The notes under the pieces: generated by a model
The model's input: only the letters and a program-made list of their open reading frames with translations
The model's database searches: none
Told to the model about the DNA's origin: nothing
Program-made: the position numbers and the translations under genes
Part shown: positions 1 through 11,512 of the stretch, piece after piece
Position numbering within the stretch: the stretch's first letter is position 1
How the letters are laid out: each line of letters starts with the position of its first letter
Assembly (NCBI GenBank): GCA_036874045.1
Contig: CM072343.1
Location: 16,636,001 to 16,700,000, forward strand
DNA length: 64,000 nt
Source of the DNA: Cymodocea nodosa
Lineage: Eukaryota > Streptophyta > Magnoliopsida > Alismatales > Cymodoceaceae
Direction of reading: 5' to 3'

Positions 1-1574
1 ACTAGATTTTTATACACTACATGCCCTTTCTGTTGAGAAATAAATTGTAATAAACCCTAGAACTCAAATAATTTTTTAATATCCTCCATACCGTCCTAGT
101 TTACTGGTCTACTATATATAATATCAAACCCCTTTACTTCTTGATACATATTCATTGCTTCCTGACTCCATAAATGAATTTCATTCAAAATAGTTACTTC
201 TATAGGGTTAGGAATTTAGATTTGTTACTCTAGATGGGTTTATTCTTGAATTTCCTCTTCAAGTTGCTAAGGTTGTTGTTGAAAATAATCTAGAGATTCC
301 TATTCTTCTACTCTAAATTATTGTCGAGAGCTTGCATAACTTTCCACATTTTTATCTTGAATTCTCTCCATAAGTTGTTGAAGAGTTTCATTCTCTTTAG
401 AGGAATTTGTCGAATTCTTTTCTTCTTGTTCAGCTTCCTGCTCAACTTCTTCTCTTTCTTCTTCCTCCTGACTACCAATCTACATTGTTACTATTCTTTC
501 TGATTCTATGGCAAATTAGGATGGAGTCTCGGGCACTATATATTCTGCCCTAACTTCAGTTTCTAATTCTGTAGGCTGTAGACTAATTTCGGCCTGTTTT
601 TCTTCTCCTCTTTACGTTTGCTGTTGTTGCTTCTACTCCTTAGATTCAGATAGCAGATTAATAAAAATAGTCTCTTTAGGCCTTATTGATAGTATAAGCT
701 CAGATGTTACAATCTCCTCAGCCTCAGGCACTTTTTCTTTTCCTTTTCTTCTAATTAGTTGTATCTGTTCTTCTTATTCTTCCTTTGAGACTAAGTCTAC
801 AAAACTAGGCATTCCAAACCCTCGAGCCACAGGTACTAGCTCTTCCTACTTAATAGTTACTGGTCTGGAAGGACTAGCTTTAGTTTCTCTTACAACTAGT
901 GATCTAGCTACTTTATAATGCTGTTCTACTTTAATTTTATATAAGGCCTTCAACTTATCTTCAGCTCTTTTCTTGTAGAGTGCATCATAAAGTAAATGAG
1001 TCTTTGCCACAACCATATCTTTAGAATTTCCTTGGCTCCTAGCAACTTTAACAAGCTCTGTGAATTCTCTCCATTTCTCTAGCATCGATGGCCCCAAAAA
1101 TGCTGCTCTTTCTAACGGCCTTGGCGGTGGAATGGATGGTCTTAACTACTATTCCTCTATAACAGGTTTTTCAACAACCGACTCTTCAATTGCAGGTTCT
1201 TCAACTGCTTTCTTTTGTCGCTCCTAGATGTCCCACCAGGCGTGTCTTACAATATGTCTTACAAATCATAGTCATGACTTACGCCAGATCAACTCTAGGG
1301 CAACCTCATTATTTCGTCTTATTGTCCTTTCTCGATTCACAACTATCTCTATTGCTACTTTGATTCTAGTTTCTACTATCTAAGGTATTCTAATATTTAA
1401 ATTAACCAAAACTTTTCTCTAATAGAAAATATCATATTCTACCTTTTCTAATTCTTTTTCTCATGTCGTGTTCCTGATCTTCTATTGTGTATGTCATTCC
1501 TCTGATTCCTTGAGAAATCTTGTAGTGTCCACTGCTTCCTAGAATTCTGACGTCATCTTGTATCTTTGTGGCAT
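1..1574 (-). pseudogene. decayed Glu-rich 3' ORF of a Ty3/Athila-type retrotransposon (env-like position)
   Basis: One minus-strand frame reads from an ATG at 1574 to beyond the window edge, about 520 codons, broken by many stops. The longest open piece is 846-1097 and begins MGPSMLEKWREF. The rest is rich in Glu, Lys and Gln, with coiled-coil-like stretches towards the left end. Many stops are TAG where Gln or Trp would fit the local composition, as expected from C-to-T decay. It lies 3' of an integrase on the same strand, where Athila elements carry an extra (env-like) ORF. I recognise no domain; the assignment rests on position and orientation. It may continue to the left of the window. 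Confidence 0.5.
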
Positions 1575-1724
1575 TACTGAACAGAACGTAATAGTTTTCC
1601 GTGCACTAAGTGCTAGATGGTTCTGTGGATAATGCCCCTAATTCCTATGTTTTAGCTTAAATAAACCCTAAGTTTATGTTGGGTAATCAGGTCATTTTCT
1701 CGCATAACCTATCGCTTCTTATGT

Positions 1725-1895
1725 ATACTACTTCGTGGAGTTACGGTTAACTCCACGAACTAACTCTGTAGACTTACCTTAAGTACTTCATTGAGTTACA
1801 GTCAACTCAACAGACTAAGTTCGTTAACTTATCTTAGACTCAACGAAGTAAGTTCGTTGAGTTAAGCATAACTCAATAGACTTCCTATAAAGTTA
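1725..1895. repeat. cluster of short imperfect palindromes
   Basis: Several copies of a unit with arms like GTTGAGTTA / TAACTCAAC or GTGGAGTTA / TAACTCCAC follow one another. The same hairpin units occur in every Athila-family LTR of this window, for example 4262-4285, 6610-6700 and 15400-15500. Here they lie between the integrase and the 3' ORF. Confidence 0.55.
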
Positions 1896-1935
1896 TAACT
1901 AATAAAAATACTTATAATAATAATTTTTCAACTTT

Positions 1936-2250
1936 CTAGAATTTCGGTCAAAACCATTATATTTCCTCGGTTGAACCGAAATTAACATAAAATTTTTCTT
2001 TTCTTTCGATTGAACCGATGCCATGTGTTCGGTAAAACTGATATTTTTACTTAATATATATATATTTATGTTTTTATGTTTCAATCAAACTGATGGATCC
2101 TTTCAGTGTGACCGTAACAATATTTTTCCTTTAATATATGTTTTGGTAAAATTGATAATTTCTTTTGGTTGGATTGCTATATTTAAAATTTTTTTTTTAA
2201 AAAAAAAACATATATCTATTTCTTATTTAATAAAACTTGAGTAGTTCTTT
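1936..2250. repeat. AT-rich spacer with hairpin-forming TTCGGT(T)NAACC motifs
   Basis: The stretch 1938-1983 can fold on itself: AATTTCGGTC at its left pairs imperfectly with GAACCGAAATT at its right. Degenerate copies of the TTCGGTT/AACCGAA motif follow at about 2005-2100. No coding frame is convincing. Confidence 0.35.
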
Positions 2251-2259
2251 ACTCTTACT

Positions 2260-3238
2260 TCTTCTATAATTCCAAAGGAACTTTTTAGAATTTTCAGAAT
2301 AGGTCTAAGTCTTTGTCCATTTACTTTAAATATATTTTGATTTTTAGGTTTTTCAATTTCAATAGCTCCATAGGAATAAATATTTCAAATTATGTAAGGT
2401 CATGCCTATCTAGACCTTAATTTTCCTAGATGGTTATGAAGTTTAGTCATGTAAAGATATATTTCTTGTCTTATTTCAAAAGTTTTTGGAATAATTTTCT
2501 TGTCATGCCAAAACTTCATTTTCTCTTTTTCTTTTACAGTTTTCGAATAAACTTCATTCCTAAATTCTTCTAATTCAATCAATTGCATTTTTCTGTTTTC
2601 AGCAGCTTGAATTAAATTAGTGTTCAGAGTTTTTAATGCCCAATAAGCTTTATGTTCAATTTCAACTGGTAAATGACAACTTTTTTCATATACTAGTCTA
2701 AAAGGTGACATACCTAAGCTTGTCTTATAAGCAATTCTATAAGCCCAAAGTGACTCTATTAATCTATTAGCTCAATCTATTCTAATGGGATTTACTACTT
2801 TTTCTAAGATTAACTTAATTTGTTTGATTGCACTTTCTACTTGTCCACTTGTCTACAAATGATATGATGTTGCAATTTTGTGATTTACTCCATATTTCTT
2901 CATTAAGACTTCAAACCTTCTATTACAAAAATGAGTTCCTCTATCACTAACAATAGCTTTAGCTATTCCAAATTTAGCAATTATATTAGTTCTTATAAAA
3001 TGTATTACCACTTTGTTGTCATTAGTTTTTGTAGAAATAACTTCTATCCATTTAGATACATACTCCACCCCCAACAATATATAATTAAATTGATTAGACA
3101 TAGGAAATGGACCTACAAAATCTATTCCCCACACATCAAAGATTTCAACTTCAACAATAGGGTTCAGAGGCATCATATTCCTCTTTGATATCTTTCCTAT
3201 TTATTGACATCTTAAATAATTTAAGTAGTATTTATGAG
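2260..3238 (-). pseudogene. Ty3-type integrase (3' pol), mutated
   Basis: Retroviral-type integrase that inserts retrotransposon cDNA. On the minus strand the zinc-finger tail (CQ, stop, IGKISKRN) comes first. The DDE core follows: [12 protein letters not shown] carries the first Asp, VSDRGTHF the second, and a TSGQVES block the Glu. A stop at 2850-2852 replaces the usual Gln before TSGQVES. The C-terminal part (2406-2711, MSPFRLVYEKSCHLPVE) runs on to about 2260 with an FKVNGQRLRP motif typical of Ty3 elements without a chromodomain. Upstream it is cut at 3238 by the end of an LTR. Not functional. Confidence 0.85.
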
Positions 3239-6200
3239 TGTTTGGGGTTGTTAAGTTAAATCATAAACTTGTTTGATTTTATTTTTATGCTAATATTAAT
3301 AAATTCTTTTAGAGGTAAAAAAAAACATTTCACACAAATTAGATATTAAGTCTAATTTGTATTTTAACTGCAAGTGCACAGTGCATATTGTATTTGTGTG
3401 CAAGTGCAAGTCAATCCCATAAAGATTGAGTAAGAATTATGTACTATTTCTCTTTAAATTGGAGTTTATATGTGTTCAGTTAAGCACTCCATTAAGTTAT
3501 AGTTAACTCAACGGATTAATCTTGTGGACTTAAGTTAATCCACGAGCCTATCTTTCCAATTAAATACTATTATTTACAAAGGAATTCGGCCAATCATTAG
3601 GTTGTTCCACATAATGTAAATAACATAAATTAAGTTCTTTAATGTTAATTAATATTAGATTTATCATTAAGTAACACTAACATTTAGATATTTCATACAG
3701 TAACCATTAAAATCTTTAAGTATTTAAGACGAATCAATTTCAATAAACAATAAAACTATTTTCTATTTTCTAAATCAAATAAACAAAAAACATTTACATT
3801 ACTAACAATGATAACATTAATTACAATACAAAACAAACAATACAACACTTTAATACTAAATGTAAACACAAATAATAAGTTGTTTTTGGTATTTTTGTTT
3901 TGATATTTTCCTAAAGATGAGTGTTCAGTTACCCAGCACAACACTAAAAAACTTGTTTGGATCTCCAGCAAAGCACCAGAAAAACTATGATTTGTTAACT
4001 TCTGTTTTTACTTAGTTAATTTATCTTTATGCCTATTCTTTTTCTTTTAGAACTAAACAAACAACATTTAATACAATTTAGATATTAATTCCAATTTGTA
4101 CTTTAACTACAAGTGCACAGTGTCTATTGTATTAGTGTATATGTACAGGTCGATCCCACAGGGAATTGCTTAAGAGTTTAGAACTGTCCCTTTGTTAACA
4201 ATCAAATTTATATATTCAATAAGCTCTCCATTGAATTACAGTTAACTCAGCGGATAAAGTTCGTTGAGTTATAGCTAACTCAACGGACTAACCTCGTGGA
4301 CTTAAGTTAACTCCACGAGCCTGTCTTTTTTTTTAATACTGCTATTTACAGAGGAATTCGGCCAACCATTAGGCAGTTCCACAGATTGTAAATAACATCA
4401 ATTAAGCTCTTTAATGTTAGTAAACACTGGATTTATCATTAAGCAATACTAACATTCAGATAATTCAAATAGTAACCATTAAAATCTTTAAGTCTTTTGA
4501 TCGAACCAATTTTAGTAAACTGGAAAACTAAAACAAACATAAATCAATCACAACACTGACAAAGATAACATTAATCATGATACAATACAAATAATACAAC
4601 ACTCAAATACAAAATACAAACACAGATAAGTTGTTTTTAGTATTTTTGTTTTAATATGAACATGGAAATGGGCGAAAGGTGAAATGTAAAGTAATCTCAA
4701 TCGATAGTAAATACTTCTGTCACTACATACAACGTGATTACACCATTGAAAATTAAACTACTTACAATTCTGTCTCCTTTCCCTATAGAATCGCGAGTCC
4801 AGAATTGCAAGATAATCTCTTCTTTAGCATACAAGCATCAACCCGAAGTCAAGGCTAAAAGTTTTACGATCTCCTGAAATATGAGTCGGCGCTTGGTGAA
4901 AATGGCTTCCCTTCCCACAACGCGATCATTCCTCACAGTGGTTGTCAAGCATCGTGCTTGGCTCGGAATTGACCCGACATCAAGAAAGTATTCTCACAGA
5001 CCTCCGATGGTTGGTGATTGTGGTGGTAATGGTGGTGGTATTGATGATTGATGTGGTACTTTGGAGAATTGCCGATACAGCCAGCAGAAAGTTCGATGCT
5101 CCTCCTCTATATACACTAGCCGTCCATCGATCACACACTTTTCTTCTTTTTCTTCTTTTCTTTTATATTTCTTCAGTAGTAATTGCTTCTACTTGAATGG
5201 TCGGTCGAATTTCCTTCATTCATATCAACGGTGATGATTTCTTCTCCCTACGCAATACATGCAATCGTAGTTTTTCTTCTAACTGTCCTGTTTCTGCAAC
5301 CGCGATAGTGGCATATTAGAAAATAAATAGTCCGTGGAGTTACAGATAACTCAATGGACTTACCTCATTGATTTAACTATAAAACACATGCATAAATTTA
5401 ACTATCCGATGCTCAGGTGCATTTCGGATACTTATAAACTTAACTATCCAATGCCTAGATGCATTTCAGATATTTATAGGTAACTCACCGAAAATCCACT
5501 TAAGTCACTTTACCAGAACATAACACATGTCAGCAGTAGTTTAATAATAAAATACACATTTCAGAGAATTACAGGTCTAACTATCCGATGCCCAGTTGCA
5601 ATTTCGGATAGTTATAGATAACTCACCAAAAGTTCACTTAAATCATACATTATGATTTCGACATGTGTACTTCAGGAAATAATAAACTATTCTTTTAAAA
5701 CATAACTGTTCGAAATATGTTCGGTATGTTAAACATAACTGTTCGACAATTTAAACATAATTCTCTAATACATGTTTGGTCTGTTAAACACAACTATCCG
5801 AAATATGTTTGGTATGTTAAACATAACTGTCTGAAATATCAGAAAATTCGGATACTTAAGAATTTCACAGCTTGCAACTTACCGACAGTTCATAAATGTA
5901 CTAAATTAACATTAATTCACCGAAATTAAGCAGATTCTTTAATTAAAGCATATAACAGTGCAATTACAACATAATGGCTTAATTCTCATATGATAAGCTA
6001 AATATTATGCAATTAACCATCATTTAACCGTTAATAATATGCACTTTTTCATTCTAAACAATGAGCGAAAGGTGAAATGTAAAAATAATAATCTCTATCA
6101 ATAGTAAAAACTTCTTTCATTACATGCGACGCGATTACACCACTGAAAATTTAATCACTTACAATCTTACCTCCCCTCCCTATAGAATCATGAATCAAGA

Positions 6201-6306
6201 ATTATAAGATGATCTCCTCTTCAGCATACTAACATCAACCCGAAACCAAAGCTAGAAGTTTTACGATCTCTTGAGATATGAGTCGGTGCTTGGTGAAAAT
6301 TGCTTC
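3239..6306 (-). mobile_element. old Athila-family LTR, split by a younger solo LTR
   Basis: The 3239-3921 part matches the 3' third of the family LTR. The 6061-6306 part continues the same LTR exactly where it broke off (GATGAG, then ATGAGCGAAAGG). The two pieces are one minus-strand LTR interrupted by 3922-6060. Its 3' tip abuts integrase coding sequence at 3238, preceded there by ATGAG. It ends at 6306 against the next element, so its own 5' part is missing. Confidence 0.7.
3922..6060 (-). mobile_element. solo LTR, Athila family, inserted in an older LTR
   Basis: A 2,139-bp unit runs TGTTCAG...CTAAACA on the plus strand. Perfect 5-bp target site duplications ATGAG flank it (3917-3921 and 6061-6065). 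Read on the minus strand it starts TGTTTAGAATGAAAAAGTGC. It then has the U3 modules with TAACTATCCGAA and CACGTG-like cores, a TATAAAAG-type box near 5150, and R/U5 hairpins (4219-4325). A PBS-like sequence about 55 bp from its 3' end (about 3961-3978) is decayed by C-to-T changes. No internal domain remains, as after LTR-LTR recombination. Confidence 0.85.
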
Positions 6307-8139
6307 TGTTCAGATTTTTAGGCGGCACTAGAGAACTTGTTTAGTTCTCCGGCAACGATGCTAGAAAACTTGTTTGGGTTTAGTTAACTTCTGTTTTTAT
6401 GTTTATATCAATAATTACCTTTAGAAGCAAACTAACAACCTTTCACACAAATTAGCTATTAATTCCAATTTGTGTTTTAACTACAAGTGCATAGTGTATA
6501 TTGTATTTATGTGCAAGTACAGGTCGATCCCATAGGGAAGAGTTAGACTAAAAATTGTGTACTATTTTGATTTTTATATTGGAATTTATGTGTTCAGTAA
6601 AACACTTCGTTGAATTACAGTTAATACAACGGACCTAGTTCGTGGAGTTATGGCTAACTCAACGAACTCACCTTGTGGACTTAAGTTAACTCCACGAGTC
6701 TAACAATACTGTTAATTACAAAGGAATTCGGCCAACCATTGGGCGATTCCATAGATTGTAAATAACATCAATTAAGCTCTTTGATGCTAGCTAAGATTAG
6801 ATTTATCATTAAGCAACGCTAACATTCAGATATTTCAAACAATAACCATTGAAATCTTTAAGTATCTGGAACAAATCAATTTCAGTAAACTGTAAAACTA
6901 TTACTTATTTTCTGAATCAATCAAACATAAAACATTCACAATACGAACAACACTAACATTAATCACAATACAAAACAAACAATACAACACTTACATATAA
7001 ACTATAAACACAAATAAGTAGTTGTTTGGTGTTTTTGTTTTTAATGTGTTCCTGAAGATGAATGAAAGGTGACATGTAAAAATCTCTATCGATAGTAAAA
7101 ACTTCTGTCACTACATGCGACGCGATTGCACCACTAAAAATTTAATCACTTACAATCTTGTCTCCTCTCCTTATAAAATCGCGAGTCCAGAATTGCAAGA
7201 TGATCTCCTCTTCAGCATACTGGCATCAACCTAAAACCAAGGCTAGAAGTTTTACGATCTCTTGAGATATGAATCGGTGCTTGGTGAAAATGACTTCCCT
7301 TCTCGCGACGCGATCACTCCTCACAATGGTTGTCAAACACTGTGTTTGGCTCAGAATCAACTCGACATCAAGCAAGTATCCTCACAGACCTCTGATGGTT
7401 GATGATGGTGATGGTGGTGTTAGTGTTGGTGTTGGTGTGGAGCTTCAGGGAACTTCTGACGCTGCTTGTAGTTAGCACGGTTCTCCAACACACCTTGCAC
7501 ATACTTTTTCTGCATCTTTTATATTTCTTATAGTAGTAACTGCTCCGCTTAATTGATCGATTAGATTTCCTTCCCTCATATCAATGATGGTGATTTCTTC
7601 TTCCCTCCACGAGTGAATTCCTACGTGATACGTGTAATCGTGGTCTTTCTTCGAATGTCCTGTTTCTGCAACTGCTGTAGTGGCATATTAGAAAATATAT
7701 GGTCCATGGAGTTACAGATAACTCAACGGACTTACTTCGTTGATTTAACTATAAAACACGTGCAATAAAGAAATAAGCTGCTAACATAATGCGTTACCTT
7801 AGTATGTATTCATGTAACTCAACACGTACAGTTATGCTAACTTAACAAGTTAAACATGTGCATCTCACATGATATACTAAAGCATTTAAATTCAACACGT
7901 GCATAAATCTAACTTAACGAGTTCAGATATACAACTTACGGTTTTTACTCACTAACTCAATGAGTTGTTATTGTACCTTTTACATATTTAAGCATTTAAC
8001 TCAACGAGTTGTTACTATGTACTTACATATTCTTTTAGCATTTAAAACATAACTATTCGATACATTAAATATAACTCTCTGAAATAATAGACAATTCGAA
8101 TACCTAAGAATTTCACAGCCTGTAATTTACCGATTGTTC
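6307..8139 (-). repeat. 3' LTR of the 6.3-17.3 kb element, start missing
   Basis: The left tip TGTTCAG has the same form as the tip at 3922. The body matches the other family LTRs (hairpin cluster 6610-6700, TTTTATATTT reverse TATA box near 7510, U3 motifs to 8139). A PBS-like 18-mer lies inside the LTR end at 6346-6363; its reverse complement begins TAGCATCGTTGCC and differs from the tRNA-Asp PBS at four positions. At about 8139 the LTR joins RNase H coding sequence directly. Confidence 0.75.
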
Positions 8140-9859
8140 ATCAAGAAAATTATCCTTAATTTCAATATTTGATTTTTCTATTTGTAATCTTGATAAATAG
8201 TCTGCTACTACATTCTCACTTTTTTATCTTTAATTTCTAGATCAAATTCTTGCAATAACAATATCCACCGAATCAATCTAGGTTTAGTTTCTTTCTTTGC
8301 TATTAGGTATTTTAAAGCTAAATGATCCGTGCATACTATCACTTTAACTCCAATCAAATATGATCTAAACTTTTTTAAGGCAAACATAACAACTAATAGT
8401 TCTTTTTCAATAGTTGTATAATTAACTTGAGCATCATTTAAAGTTTTGCTTACATAATGAATCACTCTAGGAGATTTTTCTATCTTCTATCCCAACACTG
8501 CTCCTACAGCAAAATCAGATACATCACACAATAATTCAAATGGATGGCTCCAATTAGGTGCTTGTATTATAGGAGTTGAAATTAAGCTAGTTTTAAACTT
8601 GAAAAATGCCTCTTGACAATTTTTATCTAAGTTAAATAGGATATCTTTTAATAGATTAGTTAAAGGTCTAGCTATTTTGCGAAAATCTTTAATGAATATT
8701 CTATAAAATTTTGCATGTCCTAGAAATGATATAATATCTTTTACTAATTTAGGTTCTGGAAGATTAGAAATTACTTCTACTTTAACTTTATCTACTTCCA
8801 ACCCTTCATTTGAAACAACATGTCCCAAGACTATTCCTTATTTAACCATGAAGTGACATTTTTTCCAATTTAGAACCAGATTTTTTTCCATACAACATTT
8901 TAATACTTGGTCTAAATTGTTTAAACACACTTCATATGAAGTTCCATATACAGTAAAATCATCCATAAATATTGCTAAAAAATCTTCAATCATTCTAGTT
9001 AATATGCCCTGCACCTTTGAAAGGTAGCTAGTGCATTGCATAATCTGAATGACATCCTCTTAAAAGCGTAAGTTCCATTAAGACATGTGAAAGAAATTTT
9101 CTCTTGATCCTCTAATGCTACTAGAACTTGGTTATATCCTGAATAACCATCTAGGAAACAAAAATATTCTTGCCCTGCTAATTTTTCTAGCATTTGATCT
9201 GTAAAAGTTAAGGGAAAATGATCTTTCCTAGTCATAACATTCAACTTTCTATAGTCTATACACACTCTCCAACCTGATTGAATTCTAGTAGGTATCAAGT
9301 CCTAACTTTCATTCCTAATAACTGTGAATCCTGATTTCTTGGGAACTACATGGATTGGACTAACCCATGAGCTATCAGAAATTGGTTAAATTATGTCATT
9401 ATCTGACCATTTCACTATTTCCTTCCTAACTACTTCTTTAAGGTTTGGATTTAATCTCCTCTCATGAATTCTAACAGGTTTATTATTCTCTTCTAAATAT
9501 ATGTGGTGACAGCATAAAGTTGCACTTAACCCTTTTATATCAGTCATAGTCTATCCTATTGCTTCTTTATAAGTTTTTACTACATTTTTTAATTTAGAAA
9601 TTTGATCCTCTTTTAAATCTTAAGCAATAATGATTGGACATGTTCATTTTTCTTCCAAAAATATATAGGTTAATTCAGGAGGTAAAGATTTTAAATCTAA
9701 ATGTTGACCATTAGAAACTAGAGCTCCTAATTGAACATTTTCATCTTCTATATTAAACTCTTCTTAATCTCCTTCTACATCTATACTTTCACTTACTTCT
9801 AAAGTTTCTAAATCTAGTTGCATATTTAATTCTTCTTGAATCACATCATCTAGCATATC
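8140..9859 (-). pseudogene. Ty3 reverse transcriptase and RNase H, mutated
   Basis: Copies retrotransposon RNA into DNA and degrades the RNA strand. On the minus strand the RT N-terminal part reads [11 protein letters not shown] and FLDGYSGYNQV (8999-9298), then the catalytic IFMDDF (near 8960). Then come CHFMVK, MGHVVSNEGLEVDK (8487-8828), and RNase H with [22 protein letters not shown] and [11 protein letters not shown] (8208-8465). The frame shifts between ORF pieces and near 8213, after which [11 protein letters not shown] is still readable down to the deletion point. Close to Athila/Tat-type pol. Dead. Confidence 0.88.
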
Positions 9860-10348
9860 TCATTCATCCTCTAAAAAGTTTATAGTATGTAAGGACATTT
9901 CTAACTCCTCAAACTTTTTTGGTTTAAAAATGTTTAATTGGGTATCCTCATTACCATATGCTAATTTCATCACTCTAGTTTTACAATTTATAATAGCCCC
10001 TGATGTTGCTAAAAATGGTCTTCCCAAATTTAAAGATGTATCATGATTCTGATGCTTAATTTGTTGGGAATCCAATATCACAATATCGATAGGATATATG
10101 AAGTTTTTGATTTTAATTAGGACATCTTCTATTTTTCTTCTAGGGTATCTTATACTTCTATCAGTTAATTGAATGATAGTCCTAGTAGGAATTAAGCTTT
10201 CAAATCCTAAGGATGCAAATATATCACTAGGCATAACATTTGTGCCTGCACCTAGGTCTATTAAGGTTCTTTCTAAAATGGTATTTCCTATGATGCATAA
10301 TATAATAGGGATTCCAAGATCAGATAACTTTTTAGGAATTTGTGGCAA
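9860..10348 (-). pseudogene. Ty3 aspartic protease region of pol
   Basis: An open stretch of 162 codons in the same order as in a gag-pol polyprotein. The protease active site reads LIDLGAGTNVMP; plant Ty3 proteases usually have DLGAS at this point, so the active-site Ser/Thr is Gly or shifted here. The later LGRPFLATSGAIIN block (flap and second half) is well preserved, followed by the spacer that leads into RT. It would cleave the polyprotein if the frame were intact, but flanking stops make the element non-functional. Confidence 0.8.
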
Positions 10349-10370
10349 AAATAGGGAACTACTTTGCTAA

Positions 10371-11404
10371 GCTAAAAAGACTTTTCTTAAAACTTTTCAC
10401 TCTCTTTTCTTAGTACACCAATCCTTAAGAAATTTAGCATAAGGTGGCATTTTCTACAATAAGTTCAACAAAGAAATGTTAACTTGTACTTTTTCAAAAA
10501 TTTCTCTAATTTTTTCTTATTTTTTAGGAAATGTTTGTTGTAATCTTTCAGGATAGGGTGCTAATGATTGTGATTTACAAGATTCTTTTTCTTTCATTTG
10601 ATCATTTTTAATCTCATTTTCAAATTTAGATTTTTCTTCATTGATGTTTAAGTTTTTAGATATTACATTTTCATTATCATTTTGAATTTTTGGTGGTATA
10701 TTAGTTCTAGATCTTAATGTTATACATACATCTTCTAGATTTTCATTACTTTCATGATGTTCTTGTATTTCATTTTCATGATTTTGATCTTCAATTGTTT
10801 TTAGTCTTAAATTACATTCTTTAAATTTTATTTATTTGATATTTTCTTTTGTCCATATGTCTTGCAAATTATGCAAATTTACAACATTAAAGTTTTCTTT
10901 TGTATTTTTCTATTGCATAACTTGTAATTTCTTTGTAAATTCATCCAATGCTTTTAGCTTTCTTTTAAGATCATCTAGTCCCATTGCATTAAATTTTTGA
11001 TTAATTTTCATTATGGTTTTTTCCATTTCATATGTGATATCGATTTTAGGTTCTGAATATTCTTCCCTATAATTTAATTGGTTGAATTCTTGTTGATGAC
11101 ACATGTATTGTTCTAGTTTATCCATCTTTCGCTCTAAACTATGCTCAAGTCTGTCATACCTATCCCAAACTTCATTCTCTCTCAACATATTACTTGTTCT
11201 AAATTGACCATTAGTTAGGTAAACTATAGGATTCTCATACTCAGTTCTATTATATTGAATATAATTCATTTGTTGTTCATGCAATCTAACCATCTGCAAT
11301 CGTCTTAGTTTCAAACAATCAAAAATGTCATGACCTTCCAAATTGCAGAATTCACATATGCTAACTACAGGTTTCAGAAATCTTTGAGCATAAGCATATG
11401 CCAT
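10371..11404 (-). pseudogene. gag of the Athila-like element, starting at its zinc knuckle
   Basis: The likely ATG is at 11404 (MAYAYAQRF), only 84 nt after the PBS. A CX2CX4HX4C zinc knuckle (CEFCNLEGHDIFDC) comes about 17 residues later, then a Lys/Glu-rich coiled-coil-like region down to KDWCTKKRE. In other Ty3 gags the knuckle follows a capsid domain; none precedes it here. Several TAA/TAG stops interrupt the second half (the first after KLQVMQ, at about 10907). The plus-strand copy at 15879 has the same architecture. Confidence 0.75.
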
Positions 11405-11487
11405 ATTTTCAATTATATAATAAAAACACACAACACTCCCTCTGCTATTAAAACAAAACAACACTCACAGTTGCTTAGCTTCATAAT

Positions 11488-11504
11488 CCCCGACAACGGC
11501 GCCA
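11488..11504 (-). other. primer binding site, tRNA-Asp type
   Basis: The reverse complement reads TGGCGCCGTTGTCGGGG, complementary to the 3' end of plant tRNA-Asp with one mismatch. This primer is typical of Athila elements. It is separated from the LTR tip (11513) by an 8-nt spacer. Confidence 0.85.
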
Positions 11505-11512
11505 GAAAAACT

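Noticed and set aside
1725..1895. CRISPR-like array of short palindromic repeats
   Set aside because: Units are degenerate, without regular spacers, in a plant retrotransposon context.
6346..6363. PBS marking a separate 5' LTR at 6371-8139
   Set aside because: The matching LTR at 3922-6060 has its TSD outside the PBS-like sequence, so the LTR end is more likely at 6307 and the PBS-like site internal. Not fully excluded.
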